From assembly GCA_945897655.1 (NCBI GenBank), contig CAMDHB010000250.1:1-5406 (forward strand): a DNA stretch of 5,406 nt, read 5' to 3'. A model generated the notes under the pieces. It made no database searches, was not told the origin of the DNA, and saw nothing but the letters and a program-made list of their open reading frames with translations. This document shows positions 1 to 5,406 of the stretch, piece by piece. Position numbers and translations under genes: made by a program. Numbering within the stretch: the first letter of the stretch is position 1; every line of letters begins with the position of its first letter. This stretch comes from Pseudorhodobacter antarcticus (GTDB lineage: Bacteria > Pseudomonadota > Alphaproteobacteria > Rhodobacterales > Rhodobacteraceae).

Positions 1-31
1 AAAGACGGGGGCGGGAAAACGGGGGGTCAGC

Positions 32-799
32 ATGGATATGGGATTGAAGGGCCGCGTGATCGTGATCACCGGGGCCGCGCGTGGCATCGGGCGCGCCTGC
101 GCGGAACTCGCCCATGCCGAAGGGGCGGATCATCTGCTCCGGACCGACCGCGACGGCCCAGCCCTGGCCCCCGTCGCCGCAGCCCTGTCTGCCACCCCCT
201 TTGTGGCCGATCTGTCAGACCCCGCCGATGCCGCCCGCATCATCCCCGCTGCCATCACCCGTTGGGGCCGGGTTGACGGGCTGATCAACGCCGCAGGCAT
301 CACCAACCGGGGTTCTGTGGCTACCGGTGCGCTGGCCGACTGGGACGCCCTGTTTGCCATCAACGCCCGTGCGCCGTTCCAACTGATGCAGGCCTCCGTA
401 CAGGACATGCTGGCGCGCGGGGCAGGGGGGGCCATCGTCAACATCCTGTCGATGAATGCGCTGTGCGGCGCGCCCGACCTTGGGATTTATTCCGCCTCCA
501 AAGGGGCGCTGGCGACCCTGACCCGCAACGCGGCCAACGCCCATATGGCCGACCGCATCCGCGTGAACGGCATCAACCTTGGCTGGGTCCCGACCGAAAG
601 CGAACATCACATGCAGTCCCACGTCCTTGGCCACGGCCCCGACTGGCACCTGCCCGTCGCCGCCCGCATGCCCCTTGGCCGCATGCTGACGGCCACTGAG
701 GCGGCACGGCTGGCGATCTTTCTGCTGGGTGACGCGTCCATCCCGATGAGCGGCGCGGTGATCGACTTTGACCAGTTCGTCGCCGGTGTCGCCCGGTGA
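32..799 (+). CDS. SDR family NAD(P)-dependent oxidoreductase (first of two)
   Basis: Classical short-chain dehydrogenase/reductase of 255 aa, a normal length for the family; a cytoplasmic enzyme that oxidises an alcohol or reduces a ketone with NAD(P)(H). Visible motifs: cofactor glycine motif TGAARGIG at residues 13-20, NAAG at 86-89, conserved Asn111, catalytic Ser140, and YSASK at 153-157 supplying Tyr153 and Lys157. Acidic residues near 39-41 (TDRD), after the second strand, suggest NAD(H) rather than NADP(H), which is inference. The ATG at 32 follows a run of six G at 21-26 that can serve as the ribosome binding site; ATG at 38 is an alternative and would remove only two residues. The frame is open upstream to the window edge, but the family N-terminus fits a start here. 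The stop overlaps the next gene by 4 bp, which suggests translational coupling to the regulator. The substrate is unknown; a sugar or polyol is likely from the neighbours. Confidence 0.92.
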   Translation: MDMGLKGRVIVITGAARGIGRACAELAHAEGADHLLRTDRDGPALAPVAAALSATPFVADLSDPADAARIIPAAITRWGRVDGLINAAGITNRGSVATGALADWDALFAINARAPFQLMQASVQDMLARGAGGAIVNILSMNALCGAPDLGIYSASKGALATLTRNAANAHMADRIRVNGINLGWVPTESEHHMQSHVLGHGPDWHLPVAARMPLGRMLTATEAARLAIFLLGDASIPMSGAVIDFDQFVAGVAR

Positions 800-1641
800 C
801 CGCCCCCGACCTGATCCGCGATTACGAAGGCCTGCGTGCCGCCCTCGTCGCCCGCCAATCCCGCCTCAGCCGCCGCCTGCAACAGGTCGCCCGCTTCTTC
901 CTGAACCACCCCGAGGAGGTTGCGATCAACACCCTTGTCCGCTTGGCCACCCTCGCACAGGTCCCACCCCCCACCATCACCCGCTTTGCCAAAGAGATGG
1001 GATTTCAAGGCTTTGCCGATCTGCAAACCGTCTTCCGCGAACGCCTGCTTGGCCCCCGCCTGCCCTATGCTCAGGCCTTGGCCGCCCAGACGGATGTGCA
1101 GGACGCCGACCTGTCCGACCCCGGGCGCGTGTTCACAGGCTTTGCCCAGGCCGCCGTCAACTCGCTCCTCCGGTTGGAACAGTCCATCGTCCCCGCCGAC
1201 CTTGCCGCCTTCATCGACGCGCTTGCGGCGACCGAGGTTGTCCACGTCGCCGCCGCCCGCGGTGCCTTTGGCATCGGGGCTTATGCAGTCTACGGCCTGT
1301 CCTCCATTGGCAAACGGGCGCATCTGATTGACAATCTGGGTGCCATGCGCGCTGCCCAAGTGGCCGCCGCCGGGCCAAAGGATGCCATTCTGGTCATCAC
1401 CTTTGACGACTACACCCCCGAGACGGTCGAGGTCGCCCAGATCGCCCGCGAACGCGGCCTGCGCGTGCTGGCCATCACCGACAACGCCCTCAGCCCCGTC
1501 GTGCCCCTGTCAGACCGCGCCTTGTTCGTGACCGAGGCGCGCTTGGGCCACTTCCGTTCCCAAGTGCCCGCAATGGTTGTCTGCCAATCCATCATCGTCA
1601 GTCTGGGCCGCCGCATGGCCCTGGCGAATGAAATGAAATAA
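796..1641 (+). CDS. MurR/RpiR family transcriptional regulator
   Basis: DNA-binding regulator of 281 aa, typical for the RpiR family. Residues about 20-80 form the N-terminal helix-turn-helix domain, with the recognition region around 56-75 (VPPPTITRFAKEMGF). A SIS (sugar isomerase) domain follows at about 115-265, with ITFDDYTPETV at 201-211 and LAITDN at 225-230. SIS domains in this family normally bind phosphorylated sugars or similar intermediates as effectors. The start is GTG at 796, overlapping the TGA of the upstream dehydrogenase in a GTGA arrangement; no in-frame ATG occurs before the HTH and no strong Shine-Dalgarno is visible, so translation probably depends on coupling. The usual Ser/Gly positions of the effector pocket look changed (ARGAFGIG at 154-161; FDDY at 203-206), so the ligand may not be a standard sugar phosphate. 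It probably controls the promoter just downstream; whether it represses or activates cannot be seen. Confidence 0.9.
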   Translation: MTAPDLIRDYEGLRAALVARQSRLSRRLQQVARFFLNHPEEVAINTLVRLATLAQVPPPTITRFAKEMGFQGFADLQTVFRERLLGPRLPYAQALAAQTDVQDADLSDPGRVFTGFAQAAVNSLLRLEQSIVPADLAAFIDALAATEVVHVAAARGAFGIGAYAVYGLSSIGKRAHLIDNLGAMRAAQVAAAGPKDAILVITFDDYTPETVEVAQIARERGLRVLAITDNALSPVVPLSDRALFVTEARLGHFRSQVPAMVVCQSIIVSLGRRMALANEMK

Positions 1642-1647
1642 TCATGT

Positions 1648-1678
1648 TTGGAAAAATGAAATAGTGATTGCATAGAAT
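1648..1678 (+). promoter_or_regulatory. Candidate promoter for the second operon segment
   Basis: The gap after the regulator gene is A/T-rich against a very GC-rich background. A possible -35 element TTGGAA lies at 1648-1653 and a -10-like TAGAAT at 1673-1678 (five of six matches to TATAAT). The 19-bp spacing is longer than the preferred 17, so the -35 assignment is weak. A start near 1685 would give a leader of about 37 nt before the dehydrogenase ATG at 1722. This is a pattern match by eye. Confidence 0.4.
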
Positions 1679-1682
1679 CACT
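1663..1682 (+). promoter_or_regulatory. Interrupted palindrome, putative RpiR-type operator
   Basis: Perfect 7-bp inverted arms AGTGATT (1663-1669) and AATCACT (1676-1682) flank a 6-bp spacer, GCATAG. The palindrome covers the -10-like sequence, directly after the regulator gene and ahead of the catabolic genes. A further half-site-like AATCA occurs at 1640-1644, and ATGAAATA is repeated at 1633-1640 and 1656-1663. Position and symmetry fit an operator for the adjacent RpiR-type regulator, which binds as a dimer or higher oligomer. The assignment to that regulator is inference. Confidence 0.5.
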
Positions 1683-1712
1683 TCCGCGCCGAACATCCCC
1701 AAAACCTCTGGG

Positions 1713-1719
1713 GGGAGGG
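1713..1719 (+). promoter_or_regulatory. Ribosome binding site fixing the second SDR start
   Basis: GGGAGGG ends two bases before ATG 1722, with GGAGG at 1714-1718 spaced three bases from it. It is the only strong Shine-Dalgarno sequence in the gap and favours ATG 1722 over the in-frame ATG at 1668, which lies inside the palindrome, has no such site and would add 18 residues not expected in the family. The spacing is rather short. Confidence 0.6.
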
Positions 1720-1721
1720 TG

Positions 1722-2450
1722 ATGTCCGCATCGTGCCAATTCCGCTTTGACGATGCCCGCGTTCTGGTCGTAGGGGCCAGCCGCGCCGGCATTGGTGCTG
1801 CCATCGCCCGTGCCTTTCAGGATGCCGGGGCAACGGTGGCCATCAGCGGCGCGGAACCCGCCCCTGCGTCCGAGGATCAAGGCCGCTTCCCCTATACCCA
1901 ACTGGATGTGACCGACCTTGCCGCCGTCACCGAATTGGCCAGCAATACCGACCGTCTGGACATCCTGATCAACTGCGCCGCCATCACCGCACGGGGCGAA
2001 GAGATGGCCCCCGCATTTTTTGAACATGTCATCAACGTCAACCTGCACGGCACCTTTCGCACGGCGCAGGCCTTCTTGCCGCAACTGAAGGCCGCCAAAG
2101 GCGTGCTGATCAACGTGGCCTCGATGTATGCCAGCTTCGGCAGCCCACGGAACCCGGCTTACGGGGCCAGCAAGGCCGCCGTGGCGCAACTGACCAAATC
2201 CTTGGCCATCGCCTGGGCGCCTGAGGGCGTGCGCGTGAATGCCGTCGCCCCCGGCTTCATCGTCACCGAACAATCCGCCCGCAGCCGCACCGACCCGGCC
2301 CATGTCGCCGCCGTCGCCGCCCGCACGCCGATGGGCCGCTGGGGCCAACCTGCCGACATCGCGCCGCCCGTGCTGTTCCTGTGCTCGGACGCCGCAGGCT
2401 TCATGACCGGCACCTGCCTTGCCATCGACGGGGGGTATTCCGTTGTCTGA
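1722..2450 (+). CDS. SDR family oxidoreductase (second of two)
   Basis: Short-chain dehydrogenase/reductase of 242 aa from ATG 1722; the frame also has GTG at 1719 and ATG at 1668, rejected on ribosome-binding-site and family grounds. Motifs: glycine-rich loop GASRAGIG at 18-25, with one residue more than the usual GxxxGxG and Val instead of Thr in front; NCAA at 84-87 in place of NAAG; conserved Asn107 (NVNLHG); catalytic Ser134 (NVASMYASFG); Tyr147 and Lys151 (YGASK); and C-terminal IDGGY at 235-239. All three core catalytic residues are present, so an active cytoplasmic oxidoreductase is expected. It differs clearly from the first SDR, so the two probably act on different intermediates rather than being recent duplicates. 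It is the first gene after the candidate promoter and operator, and its end overlaps the next gene. The substrate is unknown. Confidence 0.9.
   Translation: MSASCQFRFDDARVLVVGASRAGIGAAIARAFQDAGATVAISGAEPAPASEDQGRFPYTQLDVTDLAAVTELASNTDRLDILINCAAITARGEEMAPAFFEHVINVNLHGTFRTAQAFLPQLKAAKGVLINVASMYASFGSPRNPAYGASKAAVAQLTKSLAIAWAPEGVRVNAVAPGFIVTEQSARSRTDPAHVAAVAARTPMGRWGQPADIAPPVLFLCSDAAGFMTGTCLAIDGGYSVV
2430..2435 (+). promoter_or_regulatory. Ribosome binding site fixing a TTG start
   Basis: A run of six G inside the 3' end of the preceding dehydrogenase gene lies seven bases before TTG at 2443. It supports TTG 2443 over the upstream TTG at 2419, which would place these bases inside the coding region and add eight residues (PSTGGIPL) before the usual Gfo/Idh/MocA N-terminus. 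Confidence 0.5.
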
Positions 2451-3579
2451 CATCGGTGCCGCCCTCATCGGAACCGGCTTCATCGGCACCGTCCATCTGG
2501 GCGCGCTCCGCCGCCTTGGGGAGCGCGTGACCGGCGTCCTGGGTTCCAGCGGCGAACGAGGGGCACAAAGGGGTGCGGCGCTTGGTCTGCCCGCCTATGC
2601 CAGTCTGGAGGACCTGCTGGCCGACCCCGCCGTGCAGGTCGTCCACGTCACCAGCCCCAACCACGCCCATTACCCTCAGGTCAAACAAATCCTCGCTGCC
2701 GGTCGCCATGTGATCTGCGAAAAGCCCCTCGCCATGACCTCGGCCCAGTCTGCCGAACTGATGGCCCTCGCCAATGGCTCGGGCCTTGTGGCTGCCGTCT
2801 GTTACAACATCCGCTTCTACCCCCTGATCCAGCACGCGCGGCAAATGGCGCAGGACGGCGGCCTTGGTGACATCCGCCTGATCACCGGGCACTACCATCA
2901 GGACTGGCTCGCCAAACCGACCGACTGGAACTGGCGGCTTGAGGGCGATCAGGGCGGTACCCTGCGGTCAGTGGGTGATATCGGCACCCATTGGCTGGAC
3001 CTTGTCCAGTTCGTCACGGGCCAACGCATCACCGCAGTCATGGCCGACCTTGCCACCTTCATCCCCGAACGCCGGAAACCGACGGGCCCCGTGGAAACCT
3101 TCACCGCCACCACCGGGGCCACCGAACCCCGCACCATCACCACCGACGACGCGGCAACCATCCTCCTCCGCTTTGAGGGCGGCGCGCGCGGGGTCATGTC
3201 CACCTCGCAAGTCAGCCCTGGCCGCAAGAACAGCCTGACATGGGACATCGCCGGTGCCAAAGGCTCGGCCGCCTGGGCCTCGGAAACCCCCGACACCCTG
3301 TGGCTCGGCCACCGCGATGCCCCGAACCAGATCCTGCACCGCGACGCAAGCCTGATGAACCCCGCCGGGGCCGCCGCCGCCAGCCTGCCCGGCGGCCATG
3401 TCGAAGGCTTTGCCGACACGTTCCACGCCCTCTTCCGCGCCATTTATGCAGATGTCGACACGGGCACCCGCTCCTCCACCTATGCCGATTTCGCGGCGGG
3501 CCATGCCGAAATGCTGCTGTGTGATGCCGTGATCCAAAGCGCCGCCACCGGTACATGGGTCACCGTGGCCGAAACCTGA
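2443..3579 (+). CDS. Gfo/Idh/MocA family oxidoreductase
   Basis: NAD(P)-dependent dehydrogenase of 378 aa, usual for the family, which oxidises or reduces sugars, inositols and related polyols in the cytoplasm. The N-terminal Rossmann fold starts at once with GTGFIG (10-15). It is followed by the EKP motif at 93-95 (conserved Lys94), YNIRFYP at 121-127, and the C-terminal-domain motif GDIGTHW at 178-184, whose Asp179 and His183 match the conserved catalytic Asp/His pair. DWLAKPTDWNWR at 154-165 is characteristic of a sugar-dehydrogenase subgroup as I recall it. TTG 2443 is chosen because a G-rich ribosome binding site lies seven bases upstream and the encoded protein then begins at the expected point; a TTG at 2419 is also in frame. 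The gene overlaps the preceding SDR gene by 8 bp and is followed by the isomerase after 10 bp, so these genes are surely co-transcribed. The substrate cannot be assigned. Confidence 0.92.
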   Translation: MSDIGAALIGTGFIGTVHLGALRRLGERVTGVLGSSGERGAQRGAALGLPAYASLEDLLADPAVQVVHVTSPNHAHYPQVKQILAAGRHVICEKPLAMTSAQSAELMALANGSGLVAAVCYNIRFYPLIQHARQMAQDGGLGDIRLITGHYHQDWLAKPTDWNWRLEGDQGGTLRSVGDIGTHWLDLVQFVTGQRITAVMADLATFIPERRKPTGPVETFTATTGATEPRTITTDDAATILLRFEGGARGVMSTSQVSPGRKNSLTWDIAGAKGSAAWASETPDTLWLGHRDAPNQILHRDASLMNPAGAAAASLPGGHVEGFADTFHALFRAIYADVDTGTRSSTYADFAAGHAEMLLCDAVIQSAATGTWVTVAET

Positions 3580-3589
3580 AGGAACCCCC

Positions 3590-4504
3590 ATGCACCTTGG
3601 CCTGCTGACCGCCCCCTTCCCGCATCTGCCCTTGGACACCGTCGCCGACTGGTCCGCACAATCCGGCTTTCAAGCCCTTGAAATCGCCTGCTGGCCCGCC
3701 ACCGGGGGGGAGGCGCGGCGCTATGCCGGAACCTCGCACATCAACGTCGATTGCCTGTCGCAGACAGAAGCCCAGGACATCACCGCCAGCCTGACGGTCA
3801 AGGGGCTGACCATCTCCGGCCTCGGCTATTATCCCAACCCCCTGCACGCGGACGAATCCCACCGTACCCGCGTCATCGACCACCTGCGCCTTGTCATTCA
3901 GGCCGCCGCCAAGATGGGCGTGCCCGTCGTCAATACCTTCGTCGGCGGCGACCGCGGCCTGACGCTGGACCAGAATTGGGCCCGCGCCCAAGCCATATTC
4001 CCCGATATCGTGGCCTTCGCCCGTGATCACGGCGTGACCCTGGCCTTTGAAAACTGCCCGATGATCTTTTCCCATGACGAATGGCCCGGCGGCCACAACA
4101 TTGCCTACAACCCCGTCATCTGGCGGCGGATTTTTGGCGATTGGGGCGACGGCGTCGGCATGAACTTCGACCCCAGCCACCTGATCTGGCAGATGATCGA
4201 CATCCCCCGCTTCATCGCCGAGTTTGGCCCCCGCATGGTGCATGTCCATGCCAAGGACCTGATGATCGACCGCGACGGCCTTTATGCCAACGGCATCATG
4301 TCCCTTGGCATGGGCTGGCAGGTGCCGCGCATGCCGGGGCTTGGCGATGTGAACTGGCCCGCCTTCTTTGCGGGTCTGTACCGGGCGGGCTATGACGGCC
4401 CGATCATCATCGAACACGAGGACCGGGTGTTCGAAGGCACCGACGACCACGTCAAACGCGGCTTCCTGCTGGCGCGGGATGTCTTGCGTCCTTTCATCAA
4501 ATAG
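3590..4504 (+). CDS. Sugar phosphate isomerase/epimerase (AP endonuclease 2-like TIM barrel)
   Basis: Protein of 304 aa with the xylose-isomerase-like TIM-barrel fold shared by sugar epimerases, hydroxypyruvate isomerase, inosose dehydratase/isomerase and endonuclease IV. Four expected metal ligands are visible in order: Glu154 (FENCPM), Asp194 (NFDPSH), His220 (VHVHAKD) and Glu275 (IEHED); the order and spacing fit a divalent-metal isomerase or epimerase. There is no signal peptide, so it should be cytoplasmic. ATG 3590 follows AAGGAA at 3579-3584 with good spacing, and the gene starts 10 bp after the dehydrogenase stop. It probably interconverts keto and aldo forms or epimers of the compound handled by the neighbouring dehydrogenases. 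Family is well supported; the reaction is not, and an inosose-type dehydratase or isomerase cannot be excluded. The stop is TAG, and no terminator-like hairpin follows before the next gene. Confidence 0.9.
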   Translation: MHLGLLTAPFPHLPLDTVADWSAQSGFQALEIACWPATGGEARRYAGTSHINVDCLSQTEAQDITASLTVKGLTISGLGYYPNPLHADESHRTRVIDHLRLVIQAAAKMGVPVVNTFVGGDRGLTLDQNWARAQAIFPDIVAFARDHGVTLAFENCPMIFSHDEWPGGHNIAYNPVIWRRIFGDWGDGVGMNFDPSHLIWQMIDIPRFIAEFGPRMVHVHAKDLMIDRDGLYANGIMSLGMGWQVPRMPGLGDVNWPAFFAGLYRAGYDGPIIIEHEDRVFEGTDDHVKRGFLLARDVLRPFIK

Positions 4505-4543
4505 GCTCGTATCTGAATTACCAACTGTCTGGGAGGGCACGAC

Positions 4544-5406
4544 ATGAAACGACTTCTTCAGGGAACTGCGGCACTGGGGCTGGCCCTTGGCTTTGCCGGA
4601 ATGGCCCATGCCGAAGGCTACAAGATCGGCATTTCCAACACCGTGCAGGGCAATGGCTGGCGCGAGGAAATGGTTTGCGCGATGAAGGCGCAGGCGCTGG
4701 TTTCGGGCAAGGTTGAAAGCCTGAACATCGCCCACCGCAACACCGATGCGGCCGGCCAGTTGGAAGACATCCGCAACCTGATCCAGGCCGGTGTCAACGC
4801 CATCGTCGTCAACCCCTCCAGCGCTGATGGCATCAACTCGGCCATCAAAGAGGCAACCGATGCCGGCATCGTCGTCGTGGCCGTGGACCAGGCCGTGACC
4901 GAACCTTCGGCCTATATCCTGTCCAACAACCAGGAACAGTAAGCCTACCTTGGCGCCAAGTGGCTGTTCGAGACGATGGGCGGCAAAGGCTCGGTCGTCT
5001 ACATGCGCGGCGCTGCCGGTGCAGGGGCCGACAATGACCGCGATGCAGGCTTCAAGCGCGCCTTGGCCGAATTCCCGGATGTGAAGGTCGCGCAAGAGGT
5101 GTTCACCGGCTGGCAGCAGGATCAGGGCAAGCAGCAGATCCTGGACTACATCGCCACCGGCATCCCGTTTGAGGGTGTCTGGACCTCGGGCATCGACAAC
5201 GTGATCGTTGACGCTTTCGTCGAATCCGGCACCCCGCTGGTTCCGATCGTGGGCGCTGACAACGCGGGCTTCGTGGGGCAACTGGCCTCGGTCGAAGGTC
5301 TGGTCGGCGCTGCCGTCACCAACCCCGGTTCCGTGGGTGGGGCTGGTGTGGCCCTTGCCATCCAGATCCTCGACGGTCAGAAACCGGCGTCCAACACCGT
5401 GCTCGT
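4544..5406 (+). pseudogene. Sugar ABC transporter substrate-binding protein, interrupted by in-frame TAA and cut by window edge
   Basis: Periplasmic binding protein of the RbsB-like type (type 1 periplasmic binding fold), the capture component of an ABC sugar importer. Residues 1-23 are a typical signal peptide: MKRLL, a hydrophobic core, then a likely cleavage after AHA (21-23). ATG 4544 follows GGGAGGG at 4531-4537 with six-base spacing. The first lobe is intact (IGISNTVQGNGWREEM at 28-43; IVVNPSSADGINSAI at 87-101). Codon 133 is TAA, so translation would yield 132 aa, well under half of the roughly 320-340 aa usual for the family. Beyond it the same frame continues without another stop to the edge and carries second-half family features: AYLGAKWLFE just after the stop, ADNDRDAGFKRAL (162-174) with the ligand-contacting Asp-Arg pair, TSGIDN (214-219) and VGADNAGF (236-243). 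There is no frameshift. It is either a very recent nonsense mutation or a base-call error. If the base is wrong, this is a normal functional gene; permease and ATPase genes would be expected downstream. Confidence 0.85.
4940..4942 (+). other. Premature ochre codon in the binding-protein gene
   Basis: TAA interrupts the frame between EQ (residues 131-132) and AYLGAKW (134-140). From what I recall of relatives, Tyr (TAC or TAT) commonly stands at this place, so a single third-base change to A would explain it. TAA is also the natural stop of the regulator gene at 1639-1641, so a reassigned code is not indicated. Confidence 0.85.

Noticed and set aside
7..42. G-quadruplex candidate from G runs at 7-11, 13-15, 21-26 and 40-42
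   Set aside because: The last loop is 13 bases, beyond usual limits, and G runs are common here; the 21-26 run is better explained as a ribosome binding site.
1..47. Possible end of an upstream gene in frame 3, stopping at TGA 45-47
   Set aside because: Only about 14 codons are visible and they match nothing I recognise, so a real upstream gene cannot be supported from this edge.
1668..1721. N-terminal extension of the second SDR from ATG 1668
   Set aside because: That ATG lies inside the palindrome without a ribosome binding site, and the added residues do not look like an SDR N-terminus; the GGGAGGG just before ATG 1722 fits better.
1410..2489. Minus-strand open frame of 359 codons, and a similar one at 607-1359
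   Set aside because: Both lie opposite genes with clear catalytic or DNA-binding motifs, and their translations show no recognisable domain.
4505..4543. Terminator or separate promoter between the isomerase and binding-protein genes
   Set aside because: The 39-bp gap has no stable hairpin or T-run and no convincing -35/-10 pair; only the GGGAGGG ribosome binding site stands out.
4940..4942. Selenocysteine or pyrrolysine insertion at the internal stop
   Set aside because: Those use TGA and TAG respectively; the codon is TAA, and a sugar-binding protein has no reason for either residue.
3560..5281. Very long minus-strand open frame (573 codons) opposite the isomerase and binding-protein genes
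   Set aside because: It is opposite two well-supported plus-strand genes. Its translation is low-complexity and Gly/Asp/His/Val-rich with no family motif, the usual mirror of GC-rich codon bias.

Overview
The window looks like part of a carbohydrate or polyol catabolism locus from a high-GC alphaproteobacterium, most likely a member of the Rhodobacteraceae. That placement rests on the GC-rich codon use (GCC, GGC, CTG and CCC dominate), the tight plus-strand gene packing, and the gene set: RpiR-type regulator, short-chain dehydrogenases, Gfo/Idh/MocA dehydrogenase, TIM-barrel isomerase and ABC sugar-binding protein. It is inference from style and families, not from a marker gene.

Layout, all on the + strand. 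(1) 32-799 encodes a classical short-chain dehydrogenase/reductase (SDR). (2) 796-1641 encodes an RpiR/MurR-type regulator (HTH plus SIS domain) that overlaps the SDR stop by 4 bp through a GTG start. (3) 1642-1721 is a short, strikingly A/T-rich gap with a candidate promoter and a 20-bp interrupted palindrome, the best operator candidate here. (4) 1722-2450 encodes a second SDR. (5) 2443-3579 encodes a Gfo/Idh/MocA dehydrogenase, probably started by TTG inside the end of the SDR gene. (6) 3590-4504 encodes a sugar-phosphate isomerase/epimerase-like TIM-barrel protein. (7) 4544 to the right edge encodes a periplasmic sugar-binding protein of an ABC importer. Its frame is interrupted by one TAA at 4940-4942, and the frame beyond is open and fully family-like.

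A reasonable working model is that the binding protein captures a sugar, polyol or related compound. The dehydrogenases and isomerase then convert it by oxidation, isomerisation and reduction steps. The RpiR-type protein would sense an intermediate and control the palindrome-bearing promoter in front of genes 4-7. The substrate cannot be named from this sequence. The permease and ATPase genes would be expected downstream, outside the window.

I see no RNA gene, insertion sequence, CRISPR array, long repeat or convincing terminator, and nothing that amounts to a new type of system. The two points that deserve attention are the internal stop codon in the binding-protein gene and the palindrome/promoter overlap after the regulator gene.
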